Source of the DNA: Haloarcula marismortui ATCC 43049
GTDB taxonomy: Archaea; Halobacteriota; Halobacteria; Halobacteriales; Haloarculaceae
Length of the DNA stretch: 64,000 nt
Direction of reading: 5' to 3'
Assembly: GCF_000011085.1 (NCBI RefSeq)
Contig: NC_006396.1
Span: forward strand, 2,108,001-2,172,000
Below are positions 36,200 to 44,333 of the stretch, one piece after another. Position 1 is the first letter of the stretch; each line of letters begins with the position of its first letter. The position numbers and the translations under genes are program-made. Below the pieces are notes generated by a model. The model searched no databases, had not been told where the DNA came from, and was given only the letters and a program-made list of their open reading frames with translations.

Positions 36200-37816
36200 C
36201 TACTCGGTAGCCAGCCAGCGCCAGGCCGTCCCTCGCGAGCCGTCCGAGAGTTGGACCTGGGCCTGCCGGTAGCGTTCTTCTGGCATTCCCGCGTCTTTCC
36301 ACACCCGGAAGCCTTCGCGAATCGCTTTCCCGTGCTTCTCGATCTCCCCGAACCGCAGGGTCATCTGTGCCTCTCGGGCGTCCTTTACATCGATACCATG
36401 GCGAGCTGCCCACGCGATGAACGCGCTCATCGTATTCTCCAGCCCACGTTCGGCTGCTTCCGCGGCCTTCGCCGCGGTATCGACAGCACGGCGAGTGGCT
36501 TCACGCGCCTCGTCGACGGCGGCGTGAACCATCTCTGCGACGTACTCCGACCGGAGGGACACATCGGCGTAGTCCGATATCACCAAGTCTTCCATCTCTC
36601 GAAGCGCTCGACGGACACTCTCGACATGACGGCCGTACTCGTCGGCGATATCCGCCGGAGCAACCTGCCCGCCGTCTGCTACCAACATCTCCAGGGCTTC
36701 CCACTGCACCGGCGAGAGCCCGTCTGAGAGATGGCGCACGACGACACTCTCCTGCTTCTGCTCGACTCGCGTCAGATCCAAGCCCACCGGTTCGGGACCG
36801 GAATGGTCCAACTCCGGCTCGAAGTACGAATCTTCGACAAATGGGCCGGAACCAGATGGTGCTATGTCGATACCCGCATCGGCCAGTACAGACAACACAG
36901 TCTGATCTAACTCCCGTTCTAGCGTCTCCAAGTCGCGCCACCGGACAGTTTCGTCATCATCCAGTAGCGATGCCTGCAGGGACGAACCGACCTTCGGGTG
37001 GGATAGCGGATGGTCGTCGGGCACAGACAGCGCCTCACGGGCGTAGTAGTGCTTCACCTCCTTGGGGAGGTGGTGGTCGGGGAACGCTTCTCGAATCCGC
37101 TTCGGTCCGAGTGTGGCCGTGTGGTAGTATCCTGGCAGGTTCCGCCCGCGCTCATCGTCATCGTTCTGGACGACCTTCCGATAGCCGCGGCGGTCGGATT
37201 CTAACAGGTGGCCCATCGCCGCAATCGGCCCATCGCGAGCATGGACCGGTCCACTGGCGTCGCGATGAATCCGGGCGTACTTCTCTGCGTCCTGAACGTT
37301 GCTGTAGAGGTGTGGCTCCTCGAAGTACCGACCGGTGACCCCGATCTCGATGGCTGCCCGCTGCAGTAGCTCGGGATATCGATGGAACTCGATATTCGAG
37401 CCCTTCACGCGGACATTTACACCTTCGCCGAAGCCGTCCGGAACGGGAATCTCGATACGGCTGCCGTCGTCACGCTCGCCCTGCATCGCGGGCCAGCGTG
37501 GGGCAACATGGGCTACGAAATCCTGCTGACCGACCGAATCCTCTTCGGGATGACGAGCGACCTTCAGCCGGTACTCGCGCATATTCTGCAGCTGCCAGTC
37601 CGTTCCCTGTGGTGTCCGCTCGCCGGGGTGAACGATATTGCTGTCCTGGTAGGAGAGACGAACGACCCACCGCTCGCCGTCCTGCAGGAACTCGCCGCTC
37701 TTTGACCCCTCACCAGCCTTGACCTCACTGTCCAGTGCGAAAAACGGCGCAAGGCCGTCGCTATTGAACAGGAGATTGGCGTGGAGTTCGTGAGGGGCCA
37801 GCCCTATCGTTCGCAT
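36200..37816 (-). CDS. Putative replication protein of the provirus (betapleolipovirus-type)
   Basis: This large acidic protein of 538 residues is on the strand opposite to the structural block. Its N-terminal half (RTIGLAPHELHANLLFNSDGLAPFFALDSE, PRWPAMQGERDDGSRIEIP) has no common catalytic motif. A winged-helix-like part spans about 355-415 (LSDGLSPVQWEALEMLVADGGQVAPADIADEYGRHVESVRRALREMEDL), and the C-terminus is a long Ala/Glu/Arg helix. Betapleolipoviruses and related proviruses lack rolling-circle Rep and carry a large protein of this kind facing the structural genes, thought to act in replication. It is coupled to two small genes upstream. Confidence 0.6.
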   Translation of the reverse strand: MRTIGLAPHELHANLLFNSDGLAPFFALDSEVKAGEGSKSGEFLQDGERWVVRLSYQDSNIVHPGERTPQGTDWQLQNMREYRLKVARHPEEDSVGQQDFVAHVAPRWPAMQGERDDGSRIEIPVPDGFGEGVNVRVKGSNIEFHRYPELLQRAAIEIGVTGRYFEEPHLYSNVQDAEKYARIHRDASGPVHARDGPIAAMGHLLESDRRGYRKVVQNDDDERGRNLPGYYHTATLGPKRIREAFPDHHLPKEVKHYYAREALSVPDDHPLSHPKVGSSLQASLLDDDETVRWRDLETLERELDQTVLSVLADAGIDIAPSGSGPFVEDSYFEPELDHSGPEPVGLDLTRVEQKQESVVVRHLSDGLSPVQWEALEMLVADGGQVAPADIADEYGRHVESVRRALREMEDLVISDYADVSLRSEYVAEMVHAAVDEAREATRRAVDTAAKAAEAAERGLENTMSAFIAWAARHGIDVKDAREAQMTLRFGEIEKHGKAIREGFRVWKDAGMPEERYRQAQVQLSDGSRGTAWRWLATE

Positions 37817-37962
37817 CGCCCCCCATCAGTCTTGACGGCAGCCACCGCCCGCTCGACCTCGGCTTGACTCTCCGCAAGCGGTTGGAGATTCGTCCAGTCG
37901 AACTGAAGGGGTTCACCCGCTTCGACGTCGTACAATTCTGCGGCGCGGACGAACCCAGTCAC
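37804..37962 (-). CDS. Small protein between HTH and replication gene
   Basis: The 52-residue product starts at GTG 37962 inside a GTGA overlap with the upstream HTH stop, and its stop overlaps the replication gene by 13 bases. The sequence TGFVRAAELYDVEAGEPLQFDW is followed by NLQPLAESQAEVERAVAAVK, acidic as expected. There is no known domain. The tight coupling on both sides supports translation. Confidence 0.6.
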   Translation of the reverse strand: MTGFVRAAELYDVEAGEPLQFDWTNLQPLAESQAEVERAVAAVKTDGGRCER

Positions 37963-38156
37963 GCCGGAACCACCTCCATTTTTTCACGAGCACGAGCAAG
38001 GAGGTTGCCCACAGTACCGGGTGAACGGCCAGTCCTGCGAGCGTACTCCCGTGGCCCATACTGACCCATGCCCACAGCCTCGTACACCTCTCTCTCGGCA
38101 TCAGTCAGTGGCGACAGGTCCGGTTCGTAATCGAAGAGAGAGGACTGTGGACTCAC
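37959..38156 (-). CDS. Small helix-turn-helix protein
   Basis: The 65-residue product is mostly a sigma-70 region 4 / LuxR-like HTH: LTDAEREVYEAVGMGQYGPREYARRTGRSPGTVGNLLARAREKM. It overlaps the zinc protein upstream and the small gene downstream by four bases each. It probably regulates or assists the replication operon. Such short HTH proteins are frequent in haloarchaeal proviruses. Confidence 0.7.
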   Translation of the reverse strand: MSPQSSLFDYEPDLSPLTDAEREVYEAVGMGQYGPREYARRTGRSPGTVGNLLARAREKMEVVPA

Positions 38157-38458
38157 AGGCTCTCACCCCCGTCAGTTCGTGCTTCCACTCGACCTCCCTG
38201 GTTCCGCTGTGGCTGGTCTTGCGGGTCTGGGTAGTCGAGTTCTTTCCCAGCTGCAGTTCCCCGAGAGATGCGGGGCATACAGTCACAGGCTGGACAGCGG
38301 TGGGCGATATCATCGCCATCGCCGAAGGTCCGCCGGAAGTCACGCGAAACGTGTGCCCCGCAGTGCCGGCAGTTCGACTTCTCGATAGTTGCGTTCTCGA
38401 CAAGTCGGTTACTCAAGAGAAACCACCCCCGCCCAGGAAGCGGCCAAATCCTTCGCAA
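38153..38458 (-). CDS. Zinc-ribbon protein at the right end of the element
   Basis: The frame has up to 101 residues; the true start may lie nearer TTG 38416, since the first 15 residues are Trp/Arg-rich. The core SNCRHCGAHVSRDFRRTFGDGDDIAHRCPACDCM has two Cys pairs and matches the short zinc-ribbon type common in haloarchaeal viruses (DUF7563-like). It is the first gene of the replication operon. About 150 bp remain to the att site. Confidence 0.65.
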   Translation of the reverse strand: MRRIWPLPGRGWFLLSNRLVENATIEKSNCRHCGAHVSRDFRRTFGDGDDIAHRCPACDCMPRISRGTAAGKELDYPDPQDQPQRNQGGRVEARTDGGESL

Positions 38459-38605
38459 AATCGCAAGACTGCACCCCAGATGATGCGTAACCGTTCGTGG
38501 TTCGATTTGATTTCGAGTTTATACGCAGATGGATCTGCGAGAAAGATTCAGATAGAAGGGCGGAACTGGCGCTTTTCGGGATAGTTCGCCAGAACGAAGT
38601 AACGC

Positions 38606-38620
38606 TATGGACTCGCCGGG
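38606..38620. repeat. Right attachment site (attR), inside tRNA-Ala
   Basis: This is the second copy of TATGGACTCGCCGGG. It covers the 3' end of tRNA-Ala(CGC), from the discriminator base to the 3' part of the T arm. The repeat restores the tRNA gene after integration. Confidence 0.88.
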
Positions 38621-38679
38621 ATTTGAACCCGGGGCCTCTTCCTTGCGAAGGAAGCGATCTGCCACTGATCTACGAGCCC
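38608..38679 (-). tRNA. tRNA-Ala (anticodon CGC)
   Basis: Reading the minus strand gives a 72-base cloverleaf. The acceptor GGGCTCG pairs with CGAGTCC (one G-U). The D stem is GATC/GATC, the anticodon stem CTTCC/GGAAG with loop TTCGCAA (CGC decodes GCG), and the T stem CCGGG/CCCGG with loop TTCAAAT. CCA is not encoded. The gene is intact and its 3' end is the integration site of the element. Confidence 0.96.
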
Positions 38680-38703
38680 GCGTGGTCTGCCACTCGAACG
38701 CGG

Positions 38704-38716
38704 AGTTATAAAAACC
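38704..38716 (-). promoter_or_regulatory. TATA box of tRNA-Ala
   Basis: On the minus strand GGTTTTTATAACT lies about 27-37 bases upstream of the tRNA 5' end, the expected position of an archaeal TATA box. Confidence 0.55.
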
Positions 38717-38817
38717 CTGCGCGTGAGAGCGGCCTTCGATAGCGATTCACACTGTCCCGGCCAGCGGTTCGGACGGGTGGCACACCGACGCTGTCGCGAA
38801 GCGACAGCCCTCGGGGA

Positions 38818-39129
38818 TCAGTCCTCGAGGACGATCTCGATGGAGACGTCGTTGGGAACCTGGATGCGCATCAGCTGGCGCAGTGCCCGTTCGTCGGCGT
38901 CGATATCGATGAGCCGCTTGTGGACGCGCATCTCCCAGTGTTCCCACGTTGCAGTCCCCTCACCGTCAGGGGACTTGCGGCTGGGAACCTCCAGCGTCTT
39001 GGTTGGGAGCGGAACCGGACCGGAGAGTTCGACGCCGGTCTTGTTCGCGATCTCTCGCACGTCCGCGCAGATGTCGTCGAGGTCCTCGGGGCTTGTGCCC
39101 GCGAGCCGAACGCGTGCCTGCTGGGACAT
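38818..39129 (-). CDS. rpsJ: Ribosomal protein uS10
   Basis: The 103-residue small-subunit protein reads [52 protein letters not shown], then [35 protein letters not shown]. This is the full archaeal S10. It follows tuf by three bases on the same strand, the universal tuf-rps10 order. The tRNA-Ala gene follows downstream. Confidence 0.97.
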   Translation of the reverse strand: MSQQARVRLAGTSPEDLDDICADVREIANKTGVELSGPVPLPTKTLEVPSRKSPDGEGTATWEHWEMRVHKRLIDIDADERALRQLMRIQVPNDVSIEIVLED

Positions 39130-39132
39130 ACG

Positions 39133-40398
39133 TTATCGCTCGTTGACGCCGAGGACTTTGCCGGCGGCGATGGTCTGACCCATGTCGCGGATAGCGAACG
39201 AGCCGAGCTCCGGAATCTCGGAGGACGGCTCGATGCTGAGTGGCTTCTGTGGGCGGACCGTCACGACGGCAGCGTCCCCGTTCTGGATGAAGTCAGGGTT
39301 CTCCTCGGCGACCTCGCCGGAGGATGGGTCGATCTTCTTGTCGATGGACTCGACGGTACAGGCGACCTGTGCCGTGTGAGCGTGGAAGACCGGCGTGTAA
39401 CCCTCGGTGATGACGGACGGGTGCTGCATCACGACAATCTGGGCCTGGAAGGTCTCGGCGACCGATGGCGGGTCGTCGGCCGGACCACAGACGTCACCGC
39501 GTCGGATGTCGTCCTTGCCGACGCCACGGACGTTGAACCCGACGTTGTCACCGGGCTCGGCCTTCGGGACTTCCTCGTGGTGCATCTCGACGGTCTTCAC
39601 TTCACCGGAGACGTCAGACGGCTGGAAGCTGACGTTGTCGCCCGTGTTCAGGATACCCGTCTCGACACGGCCAACCGGGACCGTACCGATACCGGAGATG
39701 GTGTAGACGTCCTGAATCGGCAGTCGGAGCGGCGCGTCCGTCGGCGGCTCCGGTGCCGGCAGCTCGTTGAGTGCTTCCAGCAGGATTTCGCCGTCGTACC
39801 AGCCCGTGTGCTCGGACTCCTCGGCGATGTTGTCGCCTTCGAATGCGGAGACCGGGATGAACTTGGCGTTCTCGGAGTCGAAGCGGACCTGAGTGAGGAG
39901 GTCCTTGACCTCTTCGACGACCTGCTTGTACTCGGACTCGCCGTAGTCGACGAGGTCCATTTTGTTGACGGCAACGATGAGTTCACCGATGCCCAGAGTG
40001 CGGGCCAGGAACACGTGCTCCTGGGTCTGCGGCTGGACACCGTCGTCGGCGGCGACGACCAGGACGGCGTTGTCGGCCTGGGACGCGCCGGTAATCATGT
40101 TCTTCACGAAGTCGCGGTGACCAGGACAGTCCACGATGGTGAAATCGTAGGTGTCGGTGCTGAACTCCTGGTGGGCGATGTCGATGGTGACACCACGCTC
40201 ACGCTCTTCGGCGAGGTTGTCCATGACGTAGGCGAACTCGAAGCCGCCCTTGCCCTTCTCCTCGGCTTCTTCCTTGTGCTGTTCGATGACGTGCTCCGGT
40301 ACCGATCCTGTCTCGTACAGGAGTCGGCCGACGAGCGTGCTCTTCCCGTGGTCGACGTGGCCGATAATGGCCAGGTTCTGGTGTTGTTCGTCGCTCAT
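39133..40398 (-). CDS. tuf: Translation elongation factor EF-1alpha
   Basis: The 421-residue GTPase delivers aminoacyl-tRNA to the ribosome. G1 is GHVDHGKST (about 13-21), G3 is DCPGHRDF near 90, G4 is NKMDLVD near 147, and the two beta-barrel domains follow (about 220-421). It is complete and of typical archaeal length. It is the first gene of the tuf-rps10 unit. Confidence 0.97.
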
Positions 40399-40447
40399 TG
40401 TTATCTCTCACGCGCAGAGGCGCTGTATCGGGTTTATTAGCTGGTGG

Positions 40448-40470
40448 TTCATAAAACGATTTCGAAAGCG
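40448..40470 (-). promoter_or_regulatory. Promoter of tuf-rps10
   Basis: On the minus strand TTTCGAAATCGTTTTATGAA reads as a BRE-like CGAAA followed by the TATA-like TTTTATG, about 55 bases upstream of the tuf ATG. The purine-rich BRE plus TTTTAT pattern is typical of strong haloarchaeal promoters. Confidence 0.55.
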
Positions 40471-40654
40471 TGTAAGCGTCAGGCCGTCGCTTTCTTGCGA
40501 TTCGGCACGCCATGGCATGGTAGTGTGGCACCCGGAGCGTGTGTTTCGACAACTGACCGGTAGCGCCAGTGTCAGCCGTTTTCAGGGACTCTCAGGTACA
40601 GACATCGGACTGGTGAGACAGTCGTTCGACGGTAGCAAAAGAGACGGCGGCCGG

Positions 40655-41044
40655 TTAAATCGATTCTTCGAGCGAGTGCGCCATGTCGGCGAAGACCGGA
40701 GCCTCGAACAGGTCACCGGAGAAGGCTTTGTACGCCATGAACACGAGGCCGACGAAGATGGCGAGGTTAAATACCATCATGAACGGCGCGACCAGCAGAG
40801 ACACGAACCCTGGCATCATGCCAAAGACGAAGTTGAGGGCAAAACGGAACAGGTACAGTCCGAGGGTGTAGGCAACACTCTGTGCTGTGTTGTACCTGAC
40901 GAACTCGTTGTCGTCCTCGATGAGGAGAAAGATGATACCGAACGGCAGGAGGTAGGCGACTGCCGCAGCGATGGTTGCCGAGAGACCGAACACGACATCG
41001 TCGGCCTCCGCACCCACATTCGTTACCGTCGCTTTACTTGTCAT
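40655..41044 (-). CDS. DUF4870 / Tic20-like membrane protein
   Basis: The 129-residue protein has three hydrophobic helices (about 23-43, 58-78 and 86-110), with FVRYNTAQSVAYTLGLYL between the first two. This is the DUF4870 pattern (F-V-R-x-N-x-x-Q). ATG 41044 is chosen; the extension to 41125 adds a non-acidic stretch. Function is unknown; members are small inner-membrane proteins. Confidence 0.82.
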   Translation of the reverse strand: MTSKATVTNVGAEADDVVFGLSATIAAAVAYLLPFGIIFLLIEDDNEFVRYNTAQSVAYTLGLYLFRFALNFVFGMMPGFVSLLVAPFMMVFNLAIFVGLVFMAYKAFSGDLFEAPVFADMAHSLEESI

Positions 41045-41157
41045 ATAGTTCAATATAATAGCGTGTGAAATAATACTTTCTATCCTCGTAAATAAGGCTG
41101 ATTCAAAGGCGTTTCTGGTAGACAACGCCGCTAAAAACGGAACTGTTCGGCTCGGCG

Positions 41158-42102
41158 CTACAGTCGGCCGATATCGGCGAGCACCGCGCTCGCCGTCTCC
41201 GGGCCGCCGGCACCACGACCGGAGATGTTGAGCTGGCCGGCGTGTTCGGTCTCTAGCTGCGCAATGTTCCGGGTCCCGGAGACGGCGAGCGGCGCGTTGT
41301 CCGGCACGAGTCGCGGGCCGACGCGGACGGAGCCTTCAACCACCTCGGCGATGAGCCGGACAGTCCGACCGTCCGCCCGCGCGAGTTCGAGCGCGCTACC
41401 GGATATCTCCTGAATCCCTGTCACTTCAGCGTCATCGAGCGTGTACTCCGTCTCGTCATCGGACAGGACGTTCGCGATGATGACGCCTTTCAGCGCCGCG
41501 TCGGTGCCGTCCACGTCGAAGGTCGGGTCGGCCTCGGCGACGCCCAAGTCCTGCGCTTCCGCGAGGACGTGCTCGTAATCGAGGCCCTCAGTCGCCATCC
41601 GTGAGAGAATGAAGTTCGCCGTGCCGTTGAGTACCCCACGGACGGCGGTGATATGGCTCGGGTCGAAGTCATCGATGGTCGAGAGGATCGGCATCGCACC
41701 ACCGACAGTCGCCTCGAACAGCACATTCCCCTCGCTTTCGCGCTCCAGCGCGCGAACGTCTGCGTACCGCTCGGCGACCGGGCCTTTGTTCGCCAGCACG
41801 GCGTGTCGGTCCCGTTCGAGCGCGGCCTGGATATGTCCGAAGCCGGGTTCGGCGTCGCCGAGCGTCGTCGGCGTTGCCTCGACAAGCACGTCGTACTCAG
41901 CCGAAAGCGCGTCTTCGGGTGCACCGCTCCCGACGACGCCGTCGGTTCGTTTCCGGTCGAGAACCGCAGCGGTGTCGATACCGGCGCTGTCGATGACGGC
42001 GCTACTGGAGTCAGCAAATGCAGTAACTGAATGGCCGTGGTCGCTCGCCAGTTCGACGACGGAGGAGCCGACGGCGCCGGCTCCGATGACGGCGAGTTTC
42101 AT
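41158..42102 (-). CDS. hom: Homoserine dehydrogenase
   Basis: The 314-residue enzyme reduces aspartate semialdehyde to homoserine, the branch point to Thr and Met. The N-terminal NAD(P) Rossmann fold shows VIGAGAVGSSVVE. Catalytic-domain landmarks are VLANKGPVAE near 103, FEATVGGAMPIL near 130 and VLNGTANFILSRM near 157. It is the short form without a C-terminal ACT domain; a separate ACT protein lies just upstream, overlapping by 4 bases, and may supply the regulation. The plp-lyase-type gene at 46724 could use its product pathway. Confidence 0.93.
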   Translation of the reverse strand: MKLAVIGAGAVGSSVVELASDHGHSVTAFADSSSAVIDSAGIDTAAVLDRKRTDGVVGSGAPEDALSAEYDVLVEATPTTLGDAEPGFGHIQAALERDRHAVLANKGPVAERYADVRALERESEGNVLFEATVGGAMPILSTIDDFDPSHITAVRGVLNGTANFILSRMATEGLDYEHVLAEAQDLGVAEADPTFDVDGTDAALKGVIIANVLSDDETEYTLDDAEVTGIQEISGSALELARADGRTVRLIAEVVEGSVRVGPRLVPDNAPLAVSGTRNIAQLETEHAGQLNISGRGAGGPETASAVLADIGRL

Positions 42103-42632
42103 GCTTCACCTCCCGCCGCAAGCGGTTCGATGACGTGGAGTCCCTTCTCGTCAGCAACGGTACGAATGGCGGACATCGTCTCGTCGACTGCCCCTTCCTC
42201 TGTCGCCAGGCGAATGCGCGCGCTGGAGGCATCGTCGGTGCCCTCCGGGGCCGACAGCGAGAGGTCGGTCACGGTCGCGTCCGTCGATTCGTGAATCCGC
42301 GAGAGTGTATCGGAGAGGTCAGTGTTGACGAGGTGGCCGGTGAGGATGATCGTCAGCGCCTCGCTGTACTGCTCGGCTCCGGCCTGAATGACGTTGATAC
42401 CTGCGTCCCGGAGTGCGTCGACGATCCCGTCGAACCGCTCGGGGGTCGCCTCCAAGTCGACCTCCACGGGGATGTGCCCCCGCGGGGTCACGTTCCCCCG
42501 CTCGTGGAAGATAGAGAGGAGGTTCCCGCCGTTCGTGGCGATGGGCTCGAGCGCCCGCAGCAGTTCGCCCGGTTCGTCGACCAGTTCCAGCCGAACTGTG
42601 TAGGACCGTACCTCGTCGGTCGAGTCGCTCAT
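42099..42632 (-). CDS. ACT-domain regulatory protein
   Basis: The 177-residue protein has two ACT-like units: RSYTVRLELVDEPGELLRALEPIATNGGNLLSIFHERG (about 9-85) and EALTIILTGHLVNTDLSDTLSRIHESTDATVTDL (about 92-175). ACT domains bind amino acids. Its stop overlaps the hom start (ATGA), so it probably senses Thr or another end product and controls the stand-alone homoserine dehydrogenase. The ligand is inferred. Confidence 0.88.
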   Translation of the reverse strand: MSDSTDEVRSYTVRLELVDEPGELLRALEPIATNGGNLLSIFHERGNVTPRGHIPVEVDLEATPERFDGIVDALRDAGINVIQAGAEQYSEALTIILTGHLVNTDLSDTLSRIHESTDATVTDLSLSAPEGTDDASSARIRLATEEGAVDETMSAIRTVADEKGLHVIEPLAAGGEA

Positions 42633-42711
42633 CGCCCGCTCACCTCCTGAGTATCTCGGCTCATTGTGGATGACTCAGCAGGGGCACGTATAAGAAACCG
42701 TTCGTTTGGTC

Positions 42712-42933
42712 TCAGGGCAGAAACCGGTCATACAGGTCATCGATCCACTCGTTGTACGCCTCGCCGCGAGGCGACCCCCAGGGGTTACGTGAGAAGTAGT
42801 ACATCGCCGCGAACATCCCCGCAAGCGTCAGCGCCAGCCCCGTCGGCAGAACGAAACTCCAGATGAACGTCGACGTGCCGGCGATGATAGCAGCCACGAG
42901 AAGGTCCACAATCTGATGCAGGCGGTCGCTCAT
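42712..42933 (-). CDS. Small two-helix membrane protein
   Basis: The 73-residue protein, SDRLHQIVDLLVAAIIAGTSTFIWSFVLPTGLALTLAGMFAAMYYFSRNPWG, has two hydrophobic helices and a C-terminal amphipathic end (EWIDDLYDRFLP). The frame runs on to 43215, but that part overlaps the divergent gene. No named family is recognised. Confidence 0.65.
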   Translation of the reverse strand: MSDRLHQIVDLLVAAIIAGTSTFIWSFVLPTGLALTLAGMFAAMYYFSRNPWGSPRGEAYNEWIDDLYDRFLP

Positions 42934-43042
42934 ACCGCTCTGTTCAGCGCCGATGGACCTAAACGTGGGGCAAACCACGCTCGTGCCGGATACAGACAGG
43001 TGAACGCTACGTTTTTTTGGCTCAGGGCAGAGGGAGTCGTAT

Positions 43043-44137
43043 GTGTACGCCCTCCAAGCTACATCAGTGTCGACAGGCGCAGCGTTGCTCGTCTTCGGAC
43101 TGTTCGCTGTCGTCGGAGCAGGCATCGGCGGGATCGGAAGCACGGTCGTACAGCGCCTCTCGAACCCCGTCGTCAGATACCGGCAGTTGTTGCTCGGTAT
43201 CGTTCTCCCGTTCACGCTGCTGTCGTACGTCGTCTTTCTGTTACTTGGACTCGGCCACTTAATTGCCGGCGGACAGACCGGAGTCGTCGGAGCGGTGCTA
43301 GCGACGTTCGCCGAACTGCTCGCAGCTGGTCTCGTCGGGCTGGCCGCCTACGCGCCAGCTGTCCCGGGCATCCGCAGCGTTCGGGAGATCAAACTATCGA
43401 CCAGTCAGGCGGTCATCCGGATGGGTCGGTACATCCTCGGAATCACCGTGCTGGTGACTGTCGTCGTCGCACCGCTTGAGGCCGGACTGTCGTCAGTCGC
43501 GCTGTTGGCACTTCTTGCCGCTTTCGGCATCGGCGTACAGGTCATTGCCCCGTGGTTTATCCCACTAGTGCGGTCGGTAGATACGCCGGACGACCAGACG
43601 ACGGAAACACTGAACCGACTCCGGGAGCGCGCAGGACTGACCGTCCGCGACGTTCGGGTGCTTGACACCGAACAGGAAGGAACCGCGAACGTGATTGTCC
43701 GTGGAGCCCCGGGCTACCGTCGCCTGTTCGTGACGAGCACGTTCCTCGACGTGTTTGACGACGAGATGGCAACGGCCCTGCTCGCAGTTCAGGCTGGCCG
43801 TCAGGAGGCCCGCGTGCGTGCTCGACTTATCGGTGGCCTGCTCATCGCGCTGGTCCCGGTGTTCGCGGCACTGGCTGACATCGGCCCGCTGTGGCCCCTT
43901 GTCGGCGCGAGTCTCGGACTGCTCGTCGTCACCCTGTGGGTCACTCGCCGCGGCGTCCGGGCAGCCGACGACTACGCGGCCGAGGGCGTTGGCCCGGATA
44001 CCGTCGCGGACGCCCTCGAACGGTACGCCGACGTCCACGACATGGAGCCGCCCCGACGACGACTCGCGAACCCGTTCTCGAAATCGCCACCGCTGGGGAA
44101 CCGAATCGACCGGTTACGGGAACAAGCGGGAGAATGA
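43043..44137 (+). CDS. M48-like membrane protein lacking the HExxH zinc site
   Basis: The 364-residue protein from GTG 43043 has four to five N-terminal helices (about 10-30, 50-72, 80-105, 130-165). A cytoplasmic domain follows, like HtpX/Ste24 M48 peptidases: DEMATALLAVQAGRQEARV stands where E-x-x-x-VLAHELGH would be expected. Two more helices (about 255-295) and a C-terminal ADDYAAEGVGPDTVADALERYADVH ... PPLGNRIDRL follow the M48 order. The zinc-binding histidines and catalytic glutamate are absent, so it is probably a pseudo-peptidase. Confidence 0.65.
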   Translation: MYALQATSVSTGAALLVFGLFAVVGAGIGGIGSTVVQRLSNPVVRYRQLLLGIVLPFTLLSYVVFLLLGLGHLIAGGQTGVVGAVLATFAELLAAGLVGLAAYAPAVPGIRSVREIKLSTSQAVIRMGRYILGITVLVTVVVAPLEAGLSSVALLALLAAFGIGVQVIAPWFIPLVRSVDTPDDQTTETLNRLRERAGLTVRDVRVLDTEQEGTANVIVRGAPGYRRLFVTSTFLDVFDDEMATALLAVQAGRQEARVRARLIGGLLIALVPVFAALADIGPLWPLVGASLGLLVVTLWVTRRGVRAADDYAAEGVGPDTVADALERYADVHDMEPPRRRLANPFSKSPPLGNRIDRLREQAGE

Positions 44138-44186
44138 GAGCAGTCCTGTAGCGGGGGAGAGACAAGAGAAAGCGGGCAGACGGCAT

Positions 44187-44305
44187 ACCGCGCGCCGGCG
44201 GCGCGCGGTTTCGCTCCGAGCGCGCTCGCAGAGCGCGACTCGGAGGTCGTTTTTAGCGTAGATTTTTACGAGGAGTGGTTCCCGCAGCGCCGCCGTCGGC
44301 GGCGC
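44187..44305. terminator. Terminator hairpins between convergent genes
   Basis: Three strong stems occupy the gap between the M48-like gene and EF-2. ACCGCGCGCC pairs with GGCGCGCGGT (44187-44209). CTCCGAG plus CGCGCTC pair with GAGCGCG and CTCGGAG (44214-44245), followed by a GTTTTTA run. GCGCCGCC pairs with GGCGGCGC (44287-44305). They are well placed to end both convergent transcripts. Confidence 0.5.
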
Positions 44306-44333
44306 GAGGAAACCCGACGAAGTAAAAAGGTAC

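Noticed and set aside
38920-40440. A 506-codon plus-strand open frame
   Set aside because: It runs antisense across rps10 and tuf, whose sequences are unmistakable; long antisense frames are expected in GC-rich haloarchaeal genes.
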